Assembly (NCBI RefSeq): GCF_963966145.1
Contig: NC_091055.1
Coordinates: forward strand, 11,346,001-11,410,000
Direction: 5' to 3'
From: Tenebrio molitor
Lineage: Eukaryota > Arthropoda > Insecta > Coleoptera > Tenebrionidae
Length of the DNA stretch: 64,000 nt
The position numbers and the translations under genes were made by a program. The notes beneath the pieces were generated by a model. It searched no databases, was not told where the DNA came from, and was given only the letters and a program-made list of their open reading frames with translations. Shown piece by piece: positions 13,140-25,149 of the stretch; position 1 is the stretch's first letter; every line of letters begins with the position of its first letter.

Positions 13140-16100
13140 TAATGACGTATGATACTAGTCACATTAAAGGGTTTTATTAAAAGTATACAATTCAGATTGT
13201 TTACCAAGTGTGTTTACGTAAATTCTTATGTGATAGAACATGTGTTAAATTTTTATTGATCCTGAAGATGCAAAGATTTATGTAGTTTTTCCTAAACAAT
13301 AAAATTATTTCTTTGCTTTTGTTCGGACACATAACAAATTTTGTATTGACATATGTTTCGCCACATATATAACAAGCTTAAATACAATAATTCTGATTTA
13401 TCGTGTGTTTCTGTAGCTTGAAATCGCTACATCTGAAGTATTTTTATGAAAAAGTGGTATTACTGGTTGCGTACCCAATGCATCCAAGGAATGGAAAAAT
13501 AAAGTGATGTTCAGACAACAAAATCCATTCTTCATTCATTCTGTCTGTTCCTTTTGTCACAACTGCTTATTTATGAAACTTATAAATATACACATGTAAA
13601 AAAATATTGCAAAATAAATAATTTCAACGCTACCATTTTGATTAAGTTAAATAGGTTCCTGCTTTTTTGCTCTAGTTGTAATTAATAAATAACTGTTTAG
13701 TACGTCAAAATATTTTTAAATGCGCATTTCAGCAAGCACGAATACCTATGAAGAATGATCAGCGATCTTACAAACTTGATAAATGTATATTTTATATAAA
13801 ATTTTATTTACTTGCTTCAACTTTATGTCATACATTATTAGTAAAGGAATTTTATAGAGGTTAGTCTCTTGATACAGGAAAACTGACTGCCATATTATTT
13901 ACTAAGGTATTAACATTTTTAAAACGCGTTTCCTTTGTAATAGGTAACGCTAAAGAATACATTAGTGCCTTTACAGTTAACTTAAGATGCTTAAATTTTT
14001 AATTGTTATGAAACGGAATTTGACGTAGGCTTTTCCTAACTGAATTTCTATGATAAAGTAAATGTTGAGCAAGATGGAAACACGGTTAATATAGTATTCG
14101 TGCGGTTAATCCGTGTTGAAGTCAAGCCGGTGCACTTTGATATGAAATATATTTGGCATAAATCTAAGAAGTCGTTCTCGTTTGTCAAGCGCGAAAGGAA
14201 GCGTTCATTGCCTGCATAGGCATGAAGACACTGTGGGTTTATCTAACGCCTGGAAGAGTGTCTCGTATAATTAATATACAAACTCGGAATTACCAGGCCT
14301 GGTTAGAACTTACACGAACCAAATGTAGCCAAGACTAATTAATTAGTTAATTAATTAAGATGCTCTAAAATTTACTTTCCTATGGAGACATGCTTTGAAT
14401 AATTCGATTAAGCTTATAAGTTAAATGTGTTGATGGCTTGAGCTATTCATATTGAGCCGTACATCTCCTTACGTACCATGAATAATTAAAATCGTTTGCG
14501 AATTAATCTAATATTCTAAACGACTCTTGGCATTAATCTTTTTTATAAATATTTTGTATCTTCCTTTGAACACGGTTAGAAATGTACGACAGTAATTGTA
14601 ATTGTCATTCAACCTATAGGTTGAATTAGTCTGTTCATTCATTGTTGGGAAGCGTTCGTTAAATATTCTTCGAACTGTTATTAATTGCTTGTATACATTG
14701 AAGTGAAAGTAATGAAACTGTGCTAATTAATTTATAAAATTAGAGAATCAATGGTGGTGTAATTGTAATTAACGAAATTATTCGCTGATGTTACATTCTC
14801 GGCATAAAAAACTGCATTTGAATTTACCAGAAGGAACAGCAAAGGATCCAAAAAAGGTCTACACAAATGCTGCTGTAGCAGATATTAACAATTCACCCTA
14901 ATGACACATTTTGCAGTTATGAAAGTTTCCACTAGAGCATTAAATTACTAACGAAGGTTCGTGATAGTGTGCATAATAAATTCAAAGGAACAAAAAGTGT
15001 ACAAACGGGGACTTATTATCAAAGTTTGGTAAACTTTAGAACTTACAATCAGACTAGAAAAGAAAGCTACTACCATTATTCAATGAAAAATAGCAAATGT
15101 GTCTGGACCGAGTAAGTATTAAAACGTTGACAGTTTTTAGTTTTTTTTTAATGCCGTTATAAAAGATTTTCAAACGATTTATCGTGTTTGTAGGATTAAG
15201 CTGAACAGTGGTTGAAAGCTGGATATTTAAGTCGATACCGAACACACAGCAAAGAAAAAGTGAAAACGTACATTTCAAAACAACACGTTCAACGATTAAA
15301 AAAAAAACAGAAGTGTTCACTGGCTTGGCTCCAGACCGTTTTCCTAGTTGTAGTGCATGTCTGATAGCAGTTTTGCTCTTTGATATTAATTTCGTTCAGT
15401 TCTTAAAATGACACGTTCCTGCGAGAAACAAAACTTTCCTGAAGCTAAAGTTTTTTTGTTTTTATAGTCACATTATTACTTTTATGTGCGCTATTATTTT
15501 ATGCAAAATTATTATTTTTACAGATAGTTTTTATGCAGACAGCGCACTCTCCATTAGAAGGTTTCGCTCGTGCTTTGACAAAAACTTGCAAACACCTAAA
15601 GGACCCACTACCATCTCACCAGTTCCACACTACCACACTCTTGTCAGATTCAAATTCGAGTGTGATTATACCAACGAACTTCTGACCCTGCACTTTGCAC
15701 AACAAATACAGCCCAAAACGCTTGCAGTTGAAATGCACGTTACAGATATCCCTGACGATCAAATCGCAAAAAAATGAAACTCTATTTGTCCTGAAATTTG
15801 TTATATGGAGTCCTGTTTTATTCTAGTTCAGATAAAATATTCACATGAATGAGTCCACAACTTTTTCAAAGGTCGTATCGCGTTGTGAGCAAATAGGTGA
15901 TCGGAAAAATTTAATTTGATACGTGTGCAACAACAAATGCGCTCCATATTAATCCATTTATAAAATAAAATAAATAAAACCGGTGACGGTTTTGCTTCGC
16001 CCTCGCCAAATTTGAATTCCCTTTGACCCTGGGGGTAACATTGCAAGGTGCAGAAAAGTTGCTACAGTTGGATTGATTCCGTTAAAATTAGCTTTGCTGA

Positions 16101-18429
16101 AGGACATTCTGAAGGGCAGTTTGAATTAGGTAAATCTTTTTTTAGTACCATTATAACAGAAAAACAATTGTGAAGAGAATATTGACCTACAGAACACAGG
16201 AGATCGATTAGTAACTGATTGTGCGGAGGTATTAGTAAAATATTTATACATTTTTTAAAGGATTTCATCAAGGAATCGGAGCAATTTGAGGATTACAAAT
16301 TGTACAAGATGGTGAGTGTGGTGGAATCAATAGAGTAAATTTGCTTCATGATAACACTTTATTAATCAATTAATTAAGTGACTTAATCATAACCGTCACG
16401 CTAATTAAATACAAAACACATCTTGCTTATCTGATAAAGGTAAATGAAGGGGAAAACAGTCACCACCGCTAAAACCACCACCACTACCACAACTATCATC
16501 AATTTAGCGTGAATTTCTGATAGCGCTCTAATAAATTCATTAAAAATTTCCGTGTGATTTTAGTCTAAACACAAATTCATTGAAAGCGAAGTGTGGTGGT
16601 CGAGGTGAATTTTAATTTCTTGTAACAACTGATTAAGTCGAGTTGTTAAAAGCAGTAACCACACAACATAACTCACTACCAACTAAACATTAATTAAAAG
16701 AGTGTAGTTTATTTGAACGTGAAGGTTCTTTTTAACTGCTACATAAAGAATTTATTTTTACACGCTTTTACTGTGACATTCGGTTTTTATTGCTACTTTA
16801 CATCGATTGTTATGCTAATTAACCATAAATGGGGTAGTGTAGGAGGTATTTCTTTTAATAAATATGCCATAAATAAAGGTGCTCCCGAGATAAATTTCCT
16901 GGCAGCGAATGTGGGTGGTAAAAAGAGGTGAGGAATTTTCTTCGTCCGGACTTAGGTGGCTATTGAATTGTACTGCAAAGAGATTTCCTTGTGATAATTT
17001 AGCTTCAGAGGAGAATTTTAATTAGGAGGGACGGATTGAGTCGAGGAAAAATGTCGCAATAATATGCGAGGGAATAATTTAGGAGTGATGGTTTCCCATG
17101 TGGTGGAAACGAAGAAGTGTACACAAATGAAATTTGCATTGCCAAGAGACCGAAGCTTAGCGAGTTTGGTAAACTCAAGGTAGAAAGCTAGATAATCAAC
17201 TAAATGATACATTAGATGTAATCTGAAGTAATTAATTAGTTTGAAGGCGTCAGATCTTGTAGAATATCGGGGAGATGATGGTGTAGAGACCGTCGTTATA
17301 TATTCATGATGAGTCCGGGGACAGCCGAACCCATGGAACCTTTTCACGCTTTCACTCATAAAACACCGCGCGCTACAAAATTTATTAATGGGAGAAAAAT
17401 CCAGCTTTTCATCAATTCCTTTATGTCGACTTGTGTTCTCCTCTCGATTTAATTCCTCTTTCGTATCGTTTTTTATTTGACAATCAGAGAAATTCTCGAA
17501 TTTATATATTCAGCCGAGAAGCAACAAATAACTTCTGTCCTTTGATAATCCTGTGCCATTTTGAACCCTGCGTTAGTATTTTCACGTTGCGTTTTATGTG
17601 GTCTTAGGTAGTAAACCGGACTTCCTCGTTGTTTCATTTTTCTCGTAATTCACTCGAGATTTACGTTGACTGCATTATTTGGGAACGAATGAACACGACG
17701 GTTTATGATTTGGATGTTGCGAAATTTCTTCTTATCACGATTTCCTCGAGACATAACTTCAAGTTATTTCTACAACTTTTCAGAAATTAATAGCCAGTTA
17801 TGTTTTCGTGCAAAAAAATTTTAATACCACACTACAAATTACTAATTAAGTCGCACCCTCGAACTCCTCAAAAGAGTTAATTTACAACTTTTCTCATTAC
17901 TAGGGCTCGTATTTTTACTAGTCAACTCCAGAACTGGCAACTCTATTCTTAATAACACGCTAATTTTTCCATTTGCAACACCAATAACGACTACGAGCGC
18001 GCGGTAAACGAAAGGAGTTGCTAGAAGATGCGGTTTAACTCGAGCTGTAATTTTTTCACTTTTTATGAATTGTAAATAAGACGCTTTTTGATGAACGTTG
18101 TCGCAACAAGAAGACGTGGAATATTTACACTAAACTATAAACTTACACAGGAGAATGTGGATTTACCAGAATTACAGAACTTGTCTTGCTATCACGTTAT
18201 GTTGATACTAAAACCGTCATTACTCAAATAACTTTACTTTATATGCAAACTTCTTAGAGCACGACTCACACCAATGTCATAAAAGTCAAAATTCGCAATT
18301 TTAATGATCAACACATTCGATAGATAACATCCGTCAATTTAACCATTTTACACAACAATTAAATTTTTTAATTCATTTTAAAATATCACAATGACGCTGC
18401 CATGAACGTCATCATAATAGTATATTAAA
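13140..18429. other. Gene-poor region without confident features
   Basis: Mostly AT-rich non-coding DNA. The one stretch that stands out is 15530-15775, which is less AT-rich, begins just after an acceptor-like pyrimidine tract ending TTTTTACAG, and keeps an open frame to a TGA at 15775. I recognise no protein in it. Other open frames of 60-110 codons (15054-15411, 15828-16271, 16713-16931, 17018-17359) look like chance. Confidence 0.35.
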
Positions 18430-18540
18430 ACATGAGTTTTATAAAACTTAATATTAAGACACGAATCAGATTTGCAGCACGACTGTCGCAGGCAGGAGTG
18501 CCTGTAAATGACGACTGCTCTTAAGTTTTATAAAACGAGT
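18430..18540. repeat. Short inverted-repeat element with GTTTTATAAAAC ends
   Basis: A segment bounded by GAGTTTTATAAAACTTAA on the left and its near-inverse TTAAGTTTTATAAAACGAG on the right, with about 70 bp between. The terminal motif is itself nearly palindromic. Probably a small foldback-type repeat; family not recognised. Confidence 0.55.
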
Positions 18541-18849
18541 TTTTTTATGCTATTTTTTCTAACTTGCATATTAAATACATGTTTTTTACAAATAAAATCA
18601 ATTTTGGTAATCTAGGGAATTTTGTGAAAATTATTGGTGACACTTTTATTTCAAAGTTGATATTTAAAGTAAAATTTTACATTTGAATCTAGACTAAACA
18701 TAATTGTAATTTTTCGCAAGTGAAATTGCAATTAAAGATGAATTATTCAGAAATATGGTAAATAGCAGAGAATGCGACAGTAAATTTGCTGTCGACAATG
18801 TGTTACCAACTGAAAAAAAATCCTAGATTTCGGATGTGTTAATGGTTTA

Positions 18850-18876
18850 TTAACGCATTCAAAATGAATGCGTTAA
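18850..18876. repeat. Perfect 11-bp hairpin
   Basis: TTAACGCATTC, a 5-nt loop, then GAATGCGTTAA: 11 perfectly paired positions. It could be a hairpin in RNA or a symmetric protein-binding site. Nothing nearby indicates a role. Confidence 0.5.
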
Positions 18877-19219
18877 CAGCTTTGTTAAAACAGCAAATTA
18901 GAAAAAATCAGTTTACATTGCTTTATGGCTGAAATATTAAGTTCAAGCAAAAATTCAACGTTTCTTCTTTGGTGGAGCAAGATATTATTTTAAATTGTCT
19001 ATCAAAGATACATTTTATATTGTACTATTGATATGGGAAATTGCTGTGTAACATTTTTTGGCGATGGTTTTGGGACACGCTGTATAACAATTGCATCAGT
19101 TGAACCACTTCTCTGTAAAAATAAAGCAAACTTTACAATTATAATACACGATCATTTTTTTCGAGAATTTAATTTTTACTAGAAATTATTACTGAAGAAA
19201 ATAATAGTTATTTATACGA

Positions 19220-19333
19220 GTTTCTGTGTAAATTGGGCTTTTCTAATTGCCCGACAGACAAGATTAAAACACGAGCGTAGCGAGGGTTTTAAGGCCTCGA
19301 GGTCAATTAGAAAAGCCCAATTTACCCAGAAAC
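19220..19333. mobile_element. Foldback element with 30-bp arms and a CGAG core
   Basis: The arms at 19220-19249 and 19304-19333 are inverted copies, nearly identical over 30 bp (GTTTCTG, then AATTGGGCTTTTC). The loop contains TTAAAAC...GTTTTAA and the core CGAGCGTAGCGAG at 19272-19284. No coding capacity. This resembles small arthropod foldback repeats of unknown mobilisation. Confidence 0.8.
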
Positions 19334-22300
19334 GAGTTGAATACAAAATTTTATTGTTTGAAACGACGTCCCTGAAGCTTCCAAATCTTTTAAAAATGGT
19401 TTCGCACTTGCTTTTGACAGTTTTGACAAATTTTTCAAGACCTGTCACAAATGTGACGTTGAATGTGTTGTCTAGGGTATAAACTATAACGGTTCGTTAT
19501 CTGCTCATTTTGCTTTAGGGCAGTTAAGAGGCAGTTTACAAAGGAGAAAAATGAGAATCTATGACAGTTGAAAACAATAAATATTATTATTTATTGATAA
19601 TCTGTTTCAAATAAAAATAAACAGAAAATATACAAGTCTGTGCTGATTATTATCCAAATTCAAAGTAGGTACAAAAAGTTCTCTAAATGTGCTTATTTTA
19701 AATGAACTTGAGTCATTCTTGTATCAAACGGTGCAGAAGAATTTATTACATAAAATTCATTCACAATGGATTTTCTTCGTCAAGGTCAAATTTTAAATTT
19801 TTTGGCAGTGTGATTTTTACTTCAATAATATTTAAGCTGTGTATGTCCCCAATACGGGCTGATAAAGTAACCATGTCATGCGTAGACTGTAAAGGTTATG
19901 TAGTTCGCTGTCAACAAGTTACCTAACTTGATAGGCAATTTTTCAGTTCTTGGCTACATTTAATTAACGTAATTTTCAAATTAGCTGTTAATAAAAACCT
20001 TCTTTTTTTTCCACCGTGGTAAAATTATCAAGGAATAGGATAGGGATAAAATTTTATAAAAAAATCAATGACTTTACTTCACACGTCAAACTGACATTCA
20101 AAAATTAAAGAAGTTAAGTCGCTCTAACACGATAATGTAAAAATTACTAAGAAATGAGGTGCAGGTTTGCAACATGACAACAATTTGACAGGGAAAATCC
20201 AACGTGAATGAACTTTACCATAGGGCATAAAAATAATTTTCGCCTAAAAATGGAGTTGTTCCCTTTGGGCAGCAAACGCTTCAATTATCGATTACTTCTG
20301 GAATACCCTTCGCTGTGACACAATAAAGGTTGACATCTACAAAGCGCCATTTTTAATTAATCTTCATAGTTCATATGTCAGTTTAATTCCTTTACCACTG
20401 AAGTATTTACGTACAAAGAGTTTATTTATAAAAAGAAAGACAAACGCTTACTAATCAGTTAATGGAAAAGGTATTGACATTTCTGACAGCACAATAAAAT
20501 ACATGCTTTTAGGTTTAAACGTGATGATTAAAGCAATGGACTCGTTGATCTAAAAACAATTATTATTTATTATCAACGGGAATCTATAAAACGTCACAAA
20601 ATAAAATTTTGTGCTGTTAGAAGACTTTCAATAAGTTTTATTAACTGTGTTCAATCTGGTGTTACAAACAGTGCGTTCAAACTACTTAACTAGCACCACT
20701 GGTTCTTACTAATGAAGTCGTGATGGTTGCTAATTACTATTTCATTACTGTCTCCATCGATTTGCCACACTCGATGATAGAGGTACAGAGAAAACAACAG
20801 TTCTAACAGTTAAAAAACCATTACAATAATATTTGAGTAAATAAGTTGAAGTTTTTAAGTTAATGGTATTGTATGAGGACCATTTATTCTTTTGGGGGAC
20901 ATGTTTTGTAAAGTTTTTATGGTACTTTTGAAGTTAAAATTGGTCGTAAACATTTTAATAAAATGTGAGTTGAGAGAAAATTTCTGGTAGTCACTTAGAG
21001 ATGTTTTAGGAAAAAACACGATTGATTCCTGCAATTAGACAGAATCTTGAACGTAACAAAATTTAATTATTGTGATTATCTTCGAATTTAGAGATGTAGA
21101 ATTTTGTTATTTCAATTTGATCACCAACAATATAAAATTTAATTTGGTTATAATATTATTCAGGATGGGCCATCAATTATCATCACATTATTATCATTTT
21201 TGTTAATCTATTTTGGCAGAGTCCATAAATGTTGGAAACAGCAACACATTTAAATTATGTTGTCGTAAATCATTTCGGATAAAAATGGTTTGCAGCGTGT
21301 CTAGCAAAAATTGAAATCCTTTTATAATTCGAACGTTGTTAATTAAACTGTTGAAAGTTGATACGAAATTTCGCTTGATTACTTTTGGCAAAGAAGCGTA
21401 AGATCGAGTTTTCACTAGAAGAAAAATCGTGGATTTTGTAAAATTTTTAAGTTCCGCTGAAAGCTTTGATTTACCCTTTTGATGATGTTCTATTTGTTAA
21501 GATCATGAGGCTCGTTTATGGCTCGGGGATGTTTGTTTGTTGCTGAAAATTCGGGGAGTTTGTGTAAATAATTCGTTTGGCGATCGAGATATTGGAATAA
21601 ATTTTCTTTAACCGAGTGGGATTAGAGAAGCTAAATATCGCCGTTGATAATTAATCGCGATTTATCCATCTCGTGGTGTGAAGTCATCTCTCTCGCGCAT
21701 AGTAACAAGGCGCTTCTTGATTTCCCTGGAGACAATGCTGTTACCCATTCGTTGCAAAGGAGCCTGTTCCGTACCTCTTGGCGAGCAAGGCATCAGAACT
21801 GGTCTGCAACCGCACTTTGCTCCCTGTGGTATTTTCACGGTTAACATGCCTTCAATTGTAAGTCACGCTTCGCTCACCAAACTATTGTGTACAGGATTGC
21901 ACTTGTTGATATTTTCACGATTCACTCTGCGCTGATGACAAACTTTTTTCTACTCGTAATTTGCTCACACGTCATCAATTTTTAAAACCCAACCAACCCA
22001 TCAGGTACGACCTGCATAGAAGAACTGCTCTCTCATCCTCACTAGAATTCGCAAAACTCTTTCTCTTTCTCTTTCTCTTGCCTAAATTCTTTTCCAAAAC
22101 TTTTATCGTCAAAACTTCCTTATAAATAGATTTTTTGTCCGTTTAGACCAATAATAAAATGTTTCTGTAAACAGGGATTAACTTATTTTTGAATGTTTCC
22201 TAAACCTTGAAAAGATGAGTTACCCAGCTTTAAAAACAACACATTTGTAACGGTATTATTGATTCTTTAACTTCTATTCATTATTTCTTAATTATAATCT

Positions 22301-22739
22301 TTGCGTTGGTCACAGCCTAGTCAAAATCGATTAATGTCAATATCCATTTTTTTTTAATATCCTGATATAGGCAACCCATCATATGTTGTCATATATTCTT
22401 CTGGCTTATTGGTAGTAACTTTTAGGAGTGCTACTAAGATACAAGTTGGCCTGTACTACAGCAGCGTACAAAAATGCAAAATGCTGCTTTGTCGATTTTG
22501 TGAATATTATAGTTTTATAACTCGAACGTTCAGAATCACATAAAAACCCTATATAAAATGGAAGGGTCTAAATTGTAGGCTTCTAGAGCGAAACTTGAGT
22601 CGAGTTAATTACATTTTAAAACAATGTCCTTTAGTTTATAGTTTTTGTCCTCGGTTATAATTATACACTATTTATGAGAAGGAAATTGAAAAAAAAGATT
22701 TTTTTTCTCGAAAATGAAAAGAGGAAGATAATCAGGAGA
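19334..22739. other. Gene-poor region
   Basis: AT-rich with no recognised gene. It contains a G+C-richer block at about 21660-21860 that is open on both strands (see findings) and a pyrimidine microsatellite at 22058-22079. The remaining open frames are short and unremarkable. Confidence 0.35.
22058..22079. repeat. CTCTTT microsatellite
   Basis: About four tandem hexamer units of TCTCTT/CTCTTT. A simple sequence repeat, likely to vary in length. Confidence 0.8.
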
Positions 22740-23300
22740 ACGAGAGGAATCGAGTGATGCAAAAACCACTGCCGTATTTTCAATAATAAACGAGTTCCTG
22801 TGCAAACCGTGGCTGATTTGGACTTGTCCAAAATTCAAAAATTTTCAAAAATTAAAATGCGAATCAGACCAAAAGAACTGTCTTGGCAAGAGGAATCCAA
22901 CGCTGCAAGGTTTTTCGCGATATATTGCTTAATAATGGAGCTGTGGCCGTTTAAATTTTTTACTCAGGCGAAAATTCGAGAAGGGTTTTTTCCAGAAATT
23001 TTTTGTCGCGAATCTGAACCAAGTCGTGGTTAACTTAAGGTATAGGATGAGTTGAATTCAGGTATAGAGAAAGTTCCGGCCGCAAACGCCATTTTGTGGT
23101 CTGGAGCCAAAAAAGGGAACCTCAAAATTAACTTCAGTCATTACTCATTATACTCGGCTACTGTAGATCCTAGGCTGGATTAGTTTACAGAAAATTAACC
23201 AGGCAAACGAGAGGAATCGAACAGTGCAAACCGTAGCTGATTTGGACCTGTACAAAATTTGAAAATTTTAAATAATATAAAATGCGAATCAGACCAAACA
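22740..23300. repeat. Diverged direct duplication (about 22740-22874 and 23207-23300)
   Basis: Both segments contain, in the same order, GAGAGGAATCGA, GTGCAAACCGT, GCTGATTTGGAC and AATGCGAATCAGACCAAA. They lie about 450 bp apart in direct orientation. A 77-codon open frame overlaps the first copy but is disrupted in the second, so coding is unlikely. Probably two old copies of an interspersed repeat. Confidence 0.65.
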
Positions 23301-23473
23301 AAAAGTGGACGCAAAATCATCGCCATGGAGCCACTTTAAAAATAGTTATTTAAAAAAAAAATAGTTTTTTTTGGGTCATTTTGGCACTTTGTTGTCTGGG
23401 AACCCAAAAAAAAAGGAATCCAATTAGTTTTCAGCTACAGTAATAAGTGGAATAACCTGTAGACTGAACTACA

Positions 23474-23997
23474 TACACGGTGTTATTGAAAGTTGTACAG
23501 ATATTTTAACCACGAGCTACTGGCTTCATGTAGAACTCAGAAAAAATATTTAAAAAATTATATGTCAAAAAATAAAATGACATTTAATTTTTGAGGCACA
23601 ATTTTTTATAGTTGCTTTTAGTCTTCTACGTTGTCCCACAACCTCGCAGGTAAAATTTCGGGACATTTTAAAAATACACCCTGTATATCATGTTTTATAA
23701 AATATACGCCAATGCTAAGTAACCTATAGGAAATATGCTTTAAAACAAGGAAACCCCATTGGTGTACGTTTTATAAAATATGATATACAGGGTGTATTTG
23801 TAAAATGTGCCGAAATTTTACCTACGAGGTTGTTTGACAACGTAGAAGACTAAAAGCAATTAAGAAAAATTGTAGCTCAAAAAATAAATGTCATTTTATT
23901 TTTTCACATAGTATTTTTTAGATATTTTTTCCGAGTTCTACATGAAGCCAGTTGCGCGTGGTTAAAATATCTGTACAACTTCCAATAACACCCTGTA
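23474..23997. mobile_element. Inverted pair of 212-bp CAGGGTGT-ended MITEs around a palindromic spacer
   Basis: 23474-23685 and 23786-23997 are inverted copies of each other, exactly equal in length. They share GAGTTCTACATGAAGCCAG-type and GACAACGTAGAAGACTAAAAG-type internal segments with scattered differences. Each begins and ends with TACA(G/C)GGTGT-type termini. The roughly 100-bp spacer is itself partly palindromic (GTTTTATAAAATAT on both sides). No coding capacity. The whole could form one 524-bp foldback. Confidence 0.85.
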
Positions 23998-23999
23998 TA

Positions 24000-24587
24000 T
24001 ACAGGGTGTTTTCGAAGTTGAGGGGTTCCTTGTAACACGAGATATTATACATTATTCTTAAGAATTTTAGCCTAAATCTTCTTAGTAAAATGTTTGTATT
24101 AAGGGAGATAATTGATTGTATATTTTTATTGTTTTCTAAAATTTTGAGTCCGGTCCTGTCTATTTCTCCGCTGTCCTAGATTAATAACTGACGCGGCCCA
24201 AGATGGTGTCTTTCTGGAAATCGCTCTGCGTACTCTCTGGACGCCGCAGCTGCATTCTGATAACGTGATAACATTGCCCAAGCATTAGCAACATATCTGT
24301 GAGCTCATTATTTTCGTAATGATAAAGCCATTGCGACTAATTAGATGACAACTCTGACAGTATTTTTGATTAATGTCCATGCTCATTTGATTTTTTTTTG
24401 TCAATTCTAATTTCTAACAAATCAGCGCAAATTTGAGCAGGACCGGTTTCAAAAATTTCAAATAATTAACTTATTGTATCTTCATTACCGTACACATTTT
24501 ACTAAGGCGACTTTGGCTAAAACTCTTTAGAACAACGCATACTATCACAGATTAAAAGGAACACCTCAACTTCGAAAACACCCTGTA
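24000..24587. mobile_element. 588-bp TIR element with CAGGGTGTTTTCGAAG ends
   Basis: TIRs of about 30 bp with one mismatch: TACAGGGTGTTTTCGAAGTT at 24000 and its inverse ending at 24587. Both sides are in TA. Weaker inverted similarity continues inward (GAGTCCGGTCCTG-type against AGGACCGGTTTC-type segments). Its left end lies 2 bp from the previous element within a shared TATATA. Non-autonomous. Confidence 0.88.
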
Positions 24588-24589
24588 TA

Positions 24590-25149
24590 TACAGGGTGAA
24601 ATTGAAATGCGTCATAATATGTAAACCATGGCATCTTCAATAAGTGAATAAACGGAAAATGTGGTTAAACATTATAATTTCATAAAGTCATAAAGTATTC
24701 TTACACGTGTTTGCGGCTCCGTGTATGTATTTGAAGTGTTTTTGCCTATTTCATTCCTGTAGGTAAACGGTCGATTTATTAGAGCTTCCAGAAGCGTCTC
24801 GTTCGGGATAGAATTAAGTTTTCGCTTTATTCACTTTTTGAAAACACTATTTACGTACAGGGTGTAACAGAAAAAAGTGCATTTATTCCAATTTCTTGAG
24901 ATTTGCAAAATTGAGTTGCCATTTGTCCCCCCTTTATTTTGACGTGCCGTTCACGTTGAATGCAATTTTATAAATCTAAAAACTTTTTTAAACAGGAATC
25001 GTAAAAACTGAATGTATTGCATTTGATGAATGGTTTCACTTTCTTTTGTTTTTTTTGTATAGTAGATGAGTCCTATTACCAGTTAAAATAAATGCACTTT
25101 TCTTTTCTATTACACCCTGTATTATGATTCATTTCAATTTCACCCTGTA
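24590..25149. mobile_element. TIR element with CAGGGTGAAATTGAAATG ends, split by a nested element
   Basis: The left end TACAGGGTGAAATTGAAATG (24590) is matched by its inverse at 25130-25149. The match continues inward through TCATAATA on both sides. It is interrupted by another CAGGGTGT element at 24856-25121. Removing that insert leaves an element of about 294 bp. It starts 2 bp after the preceding element ends. Confidence 0.85.
24856..25121. mobile_element. 266-bp MITE nested in the 24590-25149 element
   Basis: The left end TACAGGGTGTAACAGAAAA and the right-end inverse (TACAGGGTGTAATAGAAAA) extend into a shared AAGTGCATTTATT. TA flanks both sides. It lies entirely inside another TIR element, so it inserted later. 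Confidence 0.87.

Noticed and set aside
16033..16049. 17-bp identity GGGTAACATTGCAAGGT shared with 51673-51689
   Set aside because: Flanks do not align. One shared 17-mer is not surprising among all pairs in 64 kb.
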